Source: CAZGOM01 sp964542875
GTDB taxonomy: Bacteria; Planctomycetota; Phycisphaerae; Phycisphaerales; Phycisphaeraceae
Reading direction: 5' to 3'
NCBI GenBank assembly: GCA_964542875.1
Contig: CAZIWA010000086.1
Location: forward strand, 1-23,779
Length of the DNA stretch: 23,779 nucleotides
In this document: piece by piece, positions 1 to 7,448 of the stretch
Position numbering within the stretch: the first letter of the stretch is position 1
How the letters are laid out: each line of letters opens with the position of its first letter
Notes under the pieces: model-generated
What the model saw: the letters and a program-made list of their open reading frames with translations, nothing else
Databases searched by the model: none
Told to the model about the DNA's origin: nothing
Translations under genes and position numbers: made by a program

Positions 1-2
1 TG

Positions 3-60
3 GAAGAGGTGTCGCACGCGGAGATGAAGAAGCGGTGCGATGCGTTGTATGGGGGACAGT
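3..60 (+). CDS. 3' end of an unidentified plus-strand gene (5' truncated)
   Basis: Reading from base 3 gives 19 codons ending in TGA at 58-60, with the C-terminal peptide EEVSHAEMKKRCDALYGGQ. Third positions are almost all G or C, as in the other real genes of the window, and the next stretch is clearly intergenic with a dispersed repeat. This is too short to assign a family. It could still be a chance open frame, because only the last 58 bases are visible. Confidence 0.4.
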
Positions 61-85
61 GAGGAAGAAGGGGGTGGAGAAAAAA

Positions 86-130
86 GTTAACCACAAAGGC
101 GCGAAGACTCGAAGGGCGGAGAAGTTTTAA
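86..130 (+). repeat. Dispersed TTAACC...GAAGAC repeat, copy 1
   Basis: This 45-bp unit begins GTTAACC, has a GCGAAGACTCGAAGG core and ends TTTTAA. The same 45-bp frame with the same ends recurs at 4112-4156, and related copies lie at 14054-14094 and, inverted, at 14199-14230. It sits between the upstream gene tail and the 3' end of the large secreted-protein gene. No coding potential was seen in it. Confidence 0.7.
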
Positions 131-156
131 GAGAAGAGAAGTGGCCGGGTTGGGCT

Positions 157-3100
157 TTAGGGGTTGGTGGAGTCTTTTTCGAGTTTGATTTGATAGGTGC
201 GGGGGCGGGGGTCGGATTTGGAAAGCTCAACGGTGCCGAGCTTGTAGCCTTTGGCGAAGACAATGATGCGGGTCTTGTCTTCCATTACTTTCAGGGTGGA
301 GGCGGCGCCGGGGACCGGGACCCAGGCGCACATGTTTTGGCCGTCTATTTCCGTTTGGGCCTGGGCTGGAGTTTGGGCTTTGGAGCCAAAACCCCATTCG
401 GAGGGAGTGGCGCTGGCGTATGCGGTCTGGATGGGATGGCCGGTTTGAGCATCGAGGACCGAGAGCTTGCATGACCAGTAAGGGACGAAGGAGACGTTGG
501 GAAGGACTTGAGGGCTGTTCCTGGGAACGGGAATGATCAAGGTGTTGGTGCCGATGTAGGCGCTTAATTCATTGCGTGTGCGAAGGATGTTGAGTCTGCC
601 GCCGCCGGGGAGCATGTTTTTGAATGTGGCCTGGCCTTTGGCGTTGGTGGTGGCTTTAACGTTGCCCCCATACTCGGTGATGATGGCCAGGTCGGGGATG
701 GGTGCGCCGTCTTCATCCAGGTAAGTGACCTGGACCTGATGGGCGGGTTTGAACTCCAGAACGAGGGGAGGCATGGACTCCTTGACTTTGAATTGAAGAA
801 TGACGGGGAGGTGGTCCTGGGCGGTGGCGAACATGTATACGACGTCGTCGGCGATCAGCGGCGGTGCGATGTAGACGTATTTGCCCTCCACCTGGGTGAG
901 CTGAGCGGAGCCGTAGCCCATGAAGCGGATGGTGGGGAAATTGCGCATGCGGTCCGTGGTAAGGTCGATGCCGGTGACGATGAGGATGGGCCGGACCATG
1001 GGTTGAAGCGGGAGGTTTACGCGAGTGCCCTGTTTGGGGATCAGGGCGACGGCGGCAAGGTCTCCAAGACGGGCATAGACACGCAGGGGCTGCCCTTCAA
1101 AACCCGGAGGAGGAGCAATGCAATTGAGACCCTGATCAGGGATGGCGAGCAGATAGCGGCCGCGCTCATCGGTGAGGACAGGTTTGGTGTCCTGGGTCAG
1201 GTATGGCTGGCGGGTGATCCAAACCTGAGCACCGACGGCGGAACTGGTCGGGCTGGCGAGAACCTGGCCGTCGAGCATGACCGGCTCACTTTTTTCAAAT
1301 TCCGGGGCCGACTTGAAAGAGCTGGGAAGCCTAATGGTGGTGAGATTGTCGGTGAGCGGGGTGGTGGCGAGGACCATACCGGCGTGAGAAGCTGTGATTG
1401 AACGGCTGGGGGCTTCAAGGGTGTTGCCTTCAAGCTGGACGATGCCGGTGGCGTCGGTGGTGGCGGTGAGCTGAGAACGGCCGGCGGGGAGCAACTTAAC
1501 CGTGACGCCCCCAGCGGGCTTGCCGTTGGCCTGGAAGACTTTGACTTGATGCTTGAATGGCTTTTCAAACGATGCGATGTTTTCGGATGACTCGACCCAT
1601 ACCTTGAGCAGGTCAAGGTTGAGGGATTGGATGGCGGGCTGGGGATCACCAAAAGAGGTGGTGGGCCTGATGAACTGGAGAAAATAAGCGTTGTTGCTTC
1701 GAGGTGAATCCCCAGCGAGGGGAGACGGGGAGATGTCCAGGACAAGCTCACGGATTTTGCCGTCGGGAACGAAGTCGGGAATGCTGGGGCCTTTGTAGTA
1801 GGTGTCGAGGTTGGAGCCGATGTTCAGGCCGATGAGGTCGCGGCCTGAAGTCATAGGAATATTGGGCTGCCACTGGGGTGAAGTGGTGGCGCGGTAGCGG
1901 ATGACGAGTTTTTTGAGCTTTTCCTGACCGGTGAAACCCGGGATGGAGAAAATATTGAACTGCCTGCCAAAGAATTGAGCGTTGAGCAACTGGAGGGAGA
2001 CGTACTCGGGAGACGTGACACCGCCGTCTGAATCGCCCTGCTGGGGGTGACGGATGAATTGAGATGTTCTTGAGGTTGGCGGGCTGTAGGGCACAGAGAG
2101 AGATTTTTCGGGGTCGGGTTCGCGGAGGGTTTCGGGTGCGGGGATGGCTGGAGCCAGGCCGTGCGTGCCGGGGGTGAGGGCTGGGGAGACGGTGAACCGG
2201 CGTTGATCAAGCAGGGTGACGGTGTATTCCTCGTCCGAGGGGACGAGGGGAATGATGTAGCGATCGCTGGGGCGGTCCTTGAGGAAGATGGTGACGGGAA
2301 CGGTGCCTTGAGGCGGGTTGGTCCAGGTGAATTTTCCGTCGACCTTGCTGGTGGTGCTGAATTCGAGCGATTGACCTTCCCACTGCGGACTGGCAACAAT
2401 CGCACCGGCGATGGGTTTGCCATCAGGGGTAACGATTTGAGCTTTGATCGCCTTGGCGGCCTTGAGATTGACGTCGATGGAGACAGGCGTGTCGAGGTCG
2501 GTGACTTTCACGGAGGGGAATTGGGGGGCGTAACGGCCGGCGCTGACTTGAAAGGTGTGCTGGCCGACGGGAAAAGGACCTATCTGGAAGTGGCCCATTT
2601 TGTCCGACCTGGCCTGGAGTTCATCAATCCGGCCTTGGGGGTTGTCCCGGGAGCGGCCGGCTTTGACATCGGCGTTGGGGATAGGCTTGTTGTCTTTGTC
2701 GAGCACGCGGCCGGTGAGGATGACGCCTTTGCGGATGATGAATTTATTACCGGTCTGGCCGTTGAGAGTGATGTCCGAAAGAGGTTTGGCTGGGGAATCG
2801 ATGGAGTAGGTGCGGGTGACGTAGCGGGTGTCGGAAATTTTGACGGAGGAGATGCGGGTGGGGGAGATCAGCGCCGGAAGAGGGTCGGTTTCCCATTTGC
2901 CCTGGGAATCAGTGACGACGGTGCTGGTGGCGTAGATGCGGTTTTCCCTGGAATCATCATGGCCGGGGCCGGTGACGTCGATTTCAATGCCGGCGCCGGC
3001 GACGGGCTTGTCCTGGTCATCGACGAGGGTGCCGGAAATGCGGGCGGCGGGAAACATGCGCAATTGTGAGCCAAAAGCGACGGGAGTGAAGACAGAAGTG

Positions 3101-4005
3101 TGACTGGTGTAGAAGCCTGGCTTGGAGGCGGAGATCTGGAGGGAAGGCTTATAGTTGGGATAGGCGTAACCGCCGAAAGACTCGCCAAAGCCCCATTGCA
3201 TGCGGGCTTCGCCCAGGCTGTTGGTGCGGACTTCGGGGGCAAGGTTGGCCCATTCGGCGGCGGGCTTGATCATGGCGCCAAAGACGGGTTCGCCCTGGGT
3301 GTTTACAAGTTTGACAGTGCCCTGGCAGTCTAGGGCGATGGGGGGATTGGGTTTTTCGGAGTCGGCCTCGAAGCGGATCTCGTAGAGATCAAAGATGAGT
3401 TGCTGGCCGGGGTCGGCTTTGAGGGCGAAGGTGAGGGAGCCGATGATGGAGCCGGGGGGCTTGGCTTTTTTGATGGGGCAGAGGCGCAGGTCTGCGCGGA
3501 CTTCGTGGATTTGGCCGTCGGGGATGAAGTGTTCGAATTGAAGGGCGGTGATTCCGCCGAAGTAGGGGCCTTTGCCGTCGTCGATCCAGAGGCCGTAGCT
3601 AAAGTTTTTCTTTGAGAGTCCGGTGGCGCGGTATCGGATGACGGCGATGGGGTAGCGTTCCCAGAGAGGTGGCGAGCTGATGCGGCGGTACCAGACTTCG
3701 CGGCCGCCTGGGTCGTTGACGATGAAGCGAGTGAAGTTTTCCTTGCGGAAGGAGCCGACGGCGGAGGCACCGCCTTGCCAGCCAACTTCAGACCACGGGA
3801 GATTGGGGTTCAAGATGAGGGTTTTAGCCGGGTCTTTGCTGTAGTCGTTCTTGGGATCGGTGGTTTGGGTCCAGACGACGGGCGCGGGCTTGGGAGGCTT
3901 TGCGGTGGGTTTGGAAGCGGGTTGTGTAGCGGAGTCCTGAGCTTGAATGGGGGTGACCAACAAGAGAGAAGCGAGGAGGAGGGATTTGAGGATGGTGAGC
4001 TTCAT
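157..4005 (-). CDS. Large secreted protein with carboxypeptidase-regulatory-like repeats and a duplicated beta-sandwich module
   Basis: The product is 1282 residues. It starts with a clear signal peptide (Lys-containing n-region, Leu/Ala-rich core, cleavage probably after QA-Q near residue 23), then a Pro/Lys/Ala-rich linker to about residue 45. Residues about 60-215 look like a beta-sandwich or carbohydrate-binding-like module with VIRYRATGL (122-130), IPDGQIHEVRADL (161-173) and LIFDLYEIRFEA (203-214). Several carboxypeptidase-regulatory-like (CarboxypepD_reg) domains follow, recognised by V-x-D-x-x-x-x-P-[IV]-x-x-A phrases near 325-340, 432-447 and 521-536. A second copy of the sandwich module follows at about 640-806 (VIRYRATTS 701-709, VPDGKIRELVLDI 746-758), then more such domains to the C-terminus. 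No catalytic motif was recognised. A structural or substrate-binding role outside the cytoplasm is inferred. No strong Shine-Dalgarno precedes the ATG, but the signal peptide supports this start. Confidence 0.85.
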   Translation of the reverse strand: MKLTILKSLLLASLLLVTPIQAQDSATQPASKPTAKPPKPAPVVWTQTTDPKNDYSKDPAKTLILNPNLPWSEVGWQGGASAVGSFRKENFTRFIVNDPGGREVWYRRISSPPLWERYPIAVIRYRATGLSKKNFSYGLWIDDGKGPYFGGITALQFEHFIPDGQIHEVRADLRLCPIKKAKPPGSIIGSLTFALKADPGQQLIFDLYEIRFEADSEKPNPPIALDCQGTVKLVNTQGEPVFGAMIKPAAEWANLAPEVRTNSLGEARMQWGFGESFGGYAYPNYKPSLQISASKPGFYTSHTSVFTPVAFGSQLRMFPAARISGTLVDDQDKPVAGAGIEIDVTGPGHDDSRENRIYATSTVVTDSQGKWETDPLPALISPTRISSVKISDTRYVTRTYSIDSPAKPLSDITLNGQTGNKFIIRKGVILTGRVLDKDNKPIPNADVKAGRSRDNPQGRIDELQARSDKMGHFQIGPFPVGQHTFQVSAGRYAPQFPSVKVTDLDTPVSIDVNLKAAKAIKAQIVTPDGKPIAGAIVASPQWEGQSLEFSTTSKVDGKFTWTNPPQGTVPVTIFLKDRPSDRYIIPLVPSDEEYTVTLLDQRRFTVSPALTPGTHGLAPAIPAPETLREPDPEKSLSVPYSPPTSRTSQFIRHPQQGDSDGGVTSPEYVSLQLLNAQFFGRQFNIFSIPGFTGQEKLKKLVIRYRATTSPQWQPNIPMTSGRDLIGLNIGSNLDTYYKGPSIPDFVPDGKIRELVLDISPSPLAGDSPRSNNAYFLQFIRPTTSFGDPQPAIQSLNLDLLKVWVESSENIASFEKPFKHQVKVFQANGKPAGGVTVKLLPAGRSQLTATTDATGIVQLEGNTLEAPSRSITASHAGMVLATTPLTDNLTTIRLPSSFKSAPEFEKSEPVMLDGQVLASPTSSAVGAQVWITRQPYLTQDTKPVLTDERGRYLLAIPDQGLNCIAPPPGFEGQPLRVYARLGDLAAVALIPKQGTRVNLPLQPMVRPILIVTGIDLTTDRMRNFPTIRFMGYGSAQLTQVEGKYVYIAPPLIADDVVYMFATAQDHLPVILQFKVKESMPPLVLEFKPAHQVQVTYLDEDGAPIPDLAIITEYGGNVKATTNAKGQATFKNMLPGGGRLNILRTRNELSAYIGTNTLIIPVPRNSPQVLPNVSFVPYWSCKLSVLDAQTGHPIQTAYASATPSEWGFGSKAQTPAQAQTEIDGQNMCAWVPVPGAASTLKVMEDKTRIIVFAKGYKLGTVELSKSDPRPRTYQIKLEKDSTNP

Positions 4006-4021
4006 ACTTGTTGTATCTAGG

Positions 4022-4041
4022 TAAGTTATGCTAATAAGTTA
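4022..4041 (-). promoter_or_regulatory. Possible regulatory direct repeat upstream of the large secreted-protein gene
   Basis: Two exact TAAGTTA heptamers lie at 4022-4028 and 4035-4041, 13 bp apart, which is a little more than one helical turn. They end 17 bases upstream of the minus-strand start at 4005, in a locally AT-rich patch. The spacing suits a dimeric activator or repressor site, but there is no independent support and it could be chance in AT-rich promoter DNA. Confidence 0.25.
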
Positions 4042-4111
4042 ACACTTGCCCGGGGTGAGAGCAAGGCTGAATTTGGCAAAGATCTGCAAGAGTGATTCAC
4101 CAAGAGGAAGA

Positions 4112-4156
4112 GTTAACCGCTAAGGCTCGAAGACACGAAGGAAGAGAGGTTTTTAA
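4112..4156 (+). repeat. Dispersed TTAACC...GAAGAC repeat, copy 2
   Basis: This 45-bp copy begins GTTAACCGC, carries CTCGAAGACACGAAGG and ends TTTTTAA, aligning without gaps to the copy at 86-130. It occupies part of the 401-base gap 4006-4406, between the start of the secreted-protein gene and the 3' end of the thiolase-like gene. Apart from this repeat, the direct repeat at 4022-4041 and the hairpin at 4324-4358, nothing else was recognised in that gap. Confidence 0.7.
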
Positions 4157-4323
4157 TAGCGAGCGCTCTCGAACAAGAGCCGTCGTTGTTTATGAGCGGT
4201 TTTCAGCATCTGGTGGCGACTCTCACCTCAACTTTCTCCCGTAGGGGGCTTTGCCCATAAAGCCGAAGAAGGACCTTGGGGGGATCGGCGCCGGGGAATT
4301 GAGTTTCGGCTGCAAACCGGTGG

Positions 4324-4358
4324 GTCGGATTACGACGAAGACATCTAATCCGACCTAC
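4324..4358 (-). repeat. REP-like hairpin with GTAG foot (GTCGGATTA family)
   Basis: The exact 9-bp arms GTCGGATTA (4324-4332) and TAATCCGAC (4346-4354) enclose a 13-nt loop and are followed by CTAC at 4355-4358. On the minus strand this reads GTAG directly 5' of the stem, the known layout of REP sequences recognised by RAYT proteins. It lies 49 bp past the stop codon of the thiolase-like gene, so it would be in the 3' untranslated part of that transcript. There is no U-tract, so it is not an obvious intrinsic terminator. Confidence 0.7.
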
Positions 4359-4406
4359 CCCAGAATTTATGGGGAAAGCGCTCAAGAGAGGGGTAAGAAA
4401 GCGTAT

Positions 4407-5444
4407 TTAAAGCCGGGTGAGGAGGGCGAGGCCCTGGCGGTAGCCGAGGCCGCCGTTGGCGTGGACGAAGCCGTGGGCGGGGGCGTGCGGGTTTGAGAGA
4501 TGCTGGTGCATGGCGATGAGGCCATGGAGGGCGGGGTTGTTCCACGGGGCGCGGGCGATGTTCATGCCGGCGGTAATGGTGATCTCGTGTGTTTTCAGAA
4601 GGTCAGGGATCTGGCTGGGAGACTGGACGATGCCAGAGGCGAGAAGGAAGGCCAGGGGGACGACGGGGAAGCAGGTGTAGGCTTCAAGGAGAGCATCGCC
4701 GTTGGTGAATTCGTCAGCGAGGTTGATGCCGGTTTTGGCTTCGAGGGATTGGCAGACGGATTTAAGGTGCTCGTAGCGAGCGATTTCCTGAATGTGGCTG
4801 GGGCCGTCGCCGGAGGTTTCCGCAAGTGCGGTGCCGTGGACCTGGATGGCGGGCTGATTGGGGAGCGGCTTGCGGGAGAGGATGAGCGAGCCGTGGAAGT
4901 CGATGACGGGGTTGGCGCAGTCGACGGCGCGGAAGAGGTCGGTGACGAAGTTGAACGCCTCAGGCTTGGGCGGGGTGTAGAAGCCTTCGACTTTCGCGGT
5001 TTGAGAATAGTTTTCGTACAGGAGTTCGGCGAGGTGCTTGAAGGCAGTTTCGTCGATGTGGTGGAGGGACATGAAGGCGCGGGCCAGCAGCGTGTATGCC
5101 TGGGGGATGGAGCACTCGGGGCCGTAGATGGCCATGAGGGTATTGCGGAGGTTTTTATCGGCTTCGTAGCGCGAGCGGAGAGGATCGATGCCGGTGATGC
5201 GGACTGCGGTGTGAGAGCCGGAAGAGATGAGCTTTGCGGCGTGGTCCAGCGCGGTGACGGGGGCGCAGCCGGAGCGGAAGTGATTGTATTCCAGAGGCGT
5301 GGCCCAGCCGGCGTGGAGAGGGTCGATGGTGAGGTCTGCGGTGGTGTCGGCACCGGCGAGAGATTGCCAGGCGTCATGGTGGGCGGCGATGGTGTCAGCA
5401 GAAGCGTTATTGGGAAGTGCGTGGGTGATGAATACGTTTGGCAT
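4407..5444 (-). CDS. Thiolase-superfamily (acetyl-CoA acetyltransferase-like) protein, shortened
   Basis: The product is 345 residues. Several phrases match the thiolase-like group around SCP2/Rv1627-type acetyl-CoA acetyltransferases: SIPQAYTLLARAFM (about 113-126, the usual P-x-x-Y-A-L-x-A-x-R-Y-M region), EAYTCFPVVP (about 255-264, the usual LYSCFP region), APWNNPALHGLIAM (about 300-313, the usual G-P-G-N-N-Y-x-x-H-x-I-A-x-M) and HANGGLGYRQG near the C-terminus. Cys60 in SGCAP is where the nucleophile or its replacement would be. The protein is much shorter than a 390-500-residue thiolase, chiefly through loss of N-terminal material. It starts 87 bases after the stop of the acyl-CoA synthetase and is co-directional, so the two probably form an operon handling acyl-CoA. 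Whether it keeps thiolase activity cannot be told from sequence. Confidence 0.65.
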   Translation of the reverse strand: MPNVFITHALPNNASADTIAAHHDAWQSLAGADTTADLTIDPLHAGWATPLEYNHFRSGCAPVTALDHAAKLISSGSHTAVRITGIDPLRSRYEADKNLRNTLMAIYGPECSIPQAYTLLARAFMSLHHIDETAFKHLAELLYENYSQTAKVEGFYTPPKPEAFNFVTDLFRAVDCANPVIDFHGSLILSRKPLPNQPAIQVHGTALAETSGDGPSHIQEIARYEHLKSVCQSLEAKTGINLADEFTNGDALLEAYTCFPVVPLAFLLASGIVQSPSQIPDLLKTHEITITAGMNIARAPWNNPALHGLIAMHQHLSNPHAPAHGFVHANGGLGYRQGLALLTRL

Positions 5445-5531
5445 GAGATGGATGTGTTCGTGGAGTATGAGTGAAGAGGGGATTCAGGACGTGAGGGAAG
5501 TCTGGCCAATCAGGGGTTGTGGTGGCGGCCT

Positions 5532-7211
5532 TTACCCCTGCCCTTTGGATACATGACCTTGTTTGGGGGAGGGTGATGACGCGGCTTTTTCGACTTCCTG
5601 CTGGCGCAGGACGCGGCGCATGATTTTACCGGTGGTGGTCATGGGAAGCTGGGTAACGAATTCAACTTCACGCGGGTATTCGTGGGCAGCGAGCTGTTTT
5701 TTCACATGGTTTTGAATTTCCACGGAAAGGGCTTCGGTGGGCTGGGTGCCGGGGGAGAGCACGACGAAAGCCTTGACGACCTCGGTGCGGATGGGGCAGG
5801 GCTTGCCGATGACCGCAGCCATGGAGACGCCGGGGAACTTGAGGAGGCAGTCTTCAACCTCGGCGGGACCGATGCGGTAGCCGGCGGAGGTGATGACGTC
5901 ATCGGCGCGGCCGATGTACCAGAAGTAGCCGTCGGAGTCGCGGCGGCCCTGGTCGCCGGTGAGGAGCCAGTCGCCGATGAATTTTTCGGTGGTGGCTTTG
6001 GGGTTGTTCCAGTAGCCCAGGAACATGACAGGGTCCGGACGTTTGACGGCGATGTGGCCTTCCTGGCCGTCGGGGAGGGGGTTGCCGTTGTCGTCAATGA
6101 TGGCGAGGTTATGGCCTGGGATGGCACGACCCATGGATCCGGGCTTGACGGGCATGATGGAGGCGCAGTTGCCGATGACGAGATTGCACTCGGTCTGGCC
6201 GTAGAACTCGTTGATTTTGAAGCCGAAGGTTTCCATGCCCCAGTCGAGGATTTGGGAGCCGAGGGTTTCGCCGCCTGAGCCGATGGTGCGCATTTTGTAG
6301 GCGTGGCGGTCCTGGGGTCGGGTGGCCTGGCGCATGAGTTTCAGCGCGGTGGGGGGAATGAAGGCGTTTTTGACTTTGTGCTTGGCAAGGAGGTGGAAGG
6401 CGTGTTCGGGGTCGAACTTTTTCATTCGGTGGGCGAGGACGGGGACGCCGTGATGGAGCGAGGGGAGGAGTACATCGATGAGGCCGCCGATCCAGGCCCA
6501 GTCGGCGGGGGTCCAGAAGAGATCGCTGGGCTGGGGGAAGAATTCATGAGGGACTTCGACGCCGGGAAGGTGGCCCAGGAGGGTGCGGTGGGCGTGGAGC
6601 GCGCCTTTGGGGTTACCGGTGGTGCCGGAGGTGTAGATGATGAGGGCGGGGTCGTCTGCGAGGGTGTCTGCGGGGGTGAAAGACCCCTGGGCCTGGGAGA
6701 GGAGAGCATCGAAGGCGTGGGTGCCTGCGGGCGCGGCGGCGCCGGTGACGATGATGGTCTGGAGGGCGGGGATGTTCTTTTTGAGGTCCATCACCTTGGG
6801 GAGATTGGCGGGATCGGTGATGAGGGCTTTGGCGCCGGAGTCGTTTAAGCGGTATTCGAGAGCGTCTGGGCCAAAGAGGGTGAAGAGGGGGAGGGCGATG
6901 CCGCCTAGCTTGTAGACGGCGGCGTGGGTGACGGCGGTTTCGAGCGATTGAGGGAGAAGGATGGCGACGCGGTCGCCGCGGGTGATGCCCAGGCCGGTGA
7001 GGGCGAGGGCGAGCTTATCGGAGAGGGATTTGAGCTGGCCGAAGGAGTAGGTGGTGACGGAGGCGTCATCGTTTTCAAAGACAAGGGCGGGGTTGTTGGG
7101 CGTGGAGAGAGCGTGCTTGTCGGTGATGTCGACGCCGATGTTGTAGCGGGCGGGGATGTGCCAGCGGAAGTTTTTGCTGAGAGTGGGGTAATCGGAGGCG
7201 GATGGAATCAT
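5532..7211 (-). CDS. AMP-dependent acyl-CoA synthetase, medium-chain (ACSM-like) type
   Basis: The product is 559 residues, full length for the ANL superfamily. It activates a carboxylic acid to acyl-AMP and then acyl-CoA in the cytoplasm. The visible motifs are in order: P-loop YTSGTTGNPKG (193-203), FYGQTE (336-341), LTGD (417-420) with the adenylate-binding Asp, the hinge GRADDVI (434-440), the SAGYRIGPAEVE motif (442-453) and TTGK (526-529) with the adenylation lysine Lys529. The N-terminal FRWHIPARYNIGVDITDKHA phrase is typical of the acetyl/medium-chain group. The start is supported by GAGGTG about 4 bases upstream of the ATG. The exact substrate is unknown. The adjacent thiolase-like gene suggests fatty or branched acid breakdown. 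Confidence 0.93.
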   Translation of the reverse strand: MIPSASDYPTLSKNFRWHIPARYNIGVDITDKHALSTPNNPALVFENDDASVTTYSFGQLKSLSDKLALALTGLGITRGDRVAILLPQSLETAVTHAAVYKLGGIALPLFTLFGPDALEYRLNDSGAKALITDPANLPKVMDLKKNIPALQTIIVTGAAAPAGTHAFDALLSQAQGSFTPADTLADDPALIIYTSGTTGNPKGALHAHRTLLGHLPGVEVPHEFFPQPSDLFWTPADWAWIGGLIDVLLPSLHHGVPVLAHRMKKFDPEHAFHLLAKHKVKNAFIPPTALKLMRQATRPQDRHAYKMRTIGSGGETLGSQILDWGMETFGFKINEFYGQTECNLVIGNCASIMPVKPGSMGRAIPGHNLAIIDDNGNPLPDGQEGHIAVKRPDPVMFLGYWNNPKATTEKFIGDWLLTGDQGRRDSDGYFWYIGRADDVITSAGYRIGPAEVEDCLLKFPGVSMAAVIGKPCPIRTEVVKAFVVLSPGTQPTEALSVEIQNHVKKQLAAHEYPREVEFVTQLPMTTTGKIMRRVLRQQEVEKAASSPSPKQGHVSKGQG

Positions 7212-7300
7212 GGAGCACCTCGTGAAGGGACAGGGGTGACAAGGTAGCAGATTGCATGGTTAACGGGAGGCATGTGGGGGGAGGATGCGGTCCGGAAAGC

Positions 7301-7318
7301 AAGATATGTTCACGCGAG
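7301..7318 (+). repeat. Partial copy of the ACATGTTCACGC palindromic repeat
   Basis: AAGATATGTTCACGCGAG matches the first half of the elements at 7392-7423 and 12121-12152. The second arm is missing. It lies in the 237-base gap between the ceramidase-like gene and the acyl-CoA synthetase gene, which otherwise holds the two repeats listed next. Confidence 0.5.
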
Positions 7319-7342
7319 TTTGGTGTGGATTGCCGGCGCAGC

Positions 7343-7384
7343 GGGAAGGGGACAGGTTCCTGAAAAAAGGGGACCTTTCCCCGC
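7343..7384 (+). repeat. GGGGACAGGTTCC / GGGGACCTTTCC repeat element
   Basis: The two related blocks GGGGACAGGTTCC and GGGGACCTTTCC flank TGAAAAAA, framed by GGGAAG on the left and CCCC on the right. The layout is an imperfect direct repeat with partial inverted character (GGAAGG...CCTTTCC). It is intergenic and has no open frame with coding signal. It resembles small dispersed repeats familiar from planctomycete and deltaproteobacterial genomes, an attribution from memory that was not checked. Confidence 0.55.
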
Positions 7385-7391
7385 GATGCCC

Positions 7392-7423
7392 AAGACATGC
7401 TCACGCGGACGAGAGCATGGCAC
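7392..7423 (+). repeat. Palindromic ACATGCTCACGC...GAGAGCATGGCAC repeat, full copy
   Basis: The arms CATGCTC and GAGCATG enclose ACGCGGACGA. A near-identical 32-bp sequence is at 12121-12152 (2 or 3 differences), 4.7 kb away, and a half copy is at 7301-7318. All three are intergenic, which marks this as a dispersed palindromic family. It ends 25 bp from the stop codon of the ceramidase-like gene. Confidence 0.7.
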
Positions 7424-7448
7424 GCGGAGAGAGTGGAGGGTGGTGGGA

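Noticed and set aside
4500..5474. Long open frame on the plus strand opposite the thiolase-like gene
   Set aside because: It is Gly/Val/Glu/Asp-rich low-complexity translation produced by G/C-ending codons of the minus-strand gene. There are no family motifs, and the opposite strand has clear thiolase signatures.
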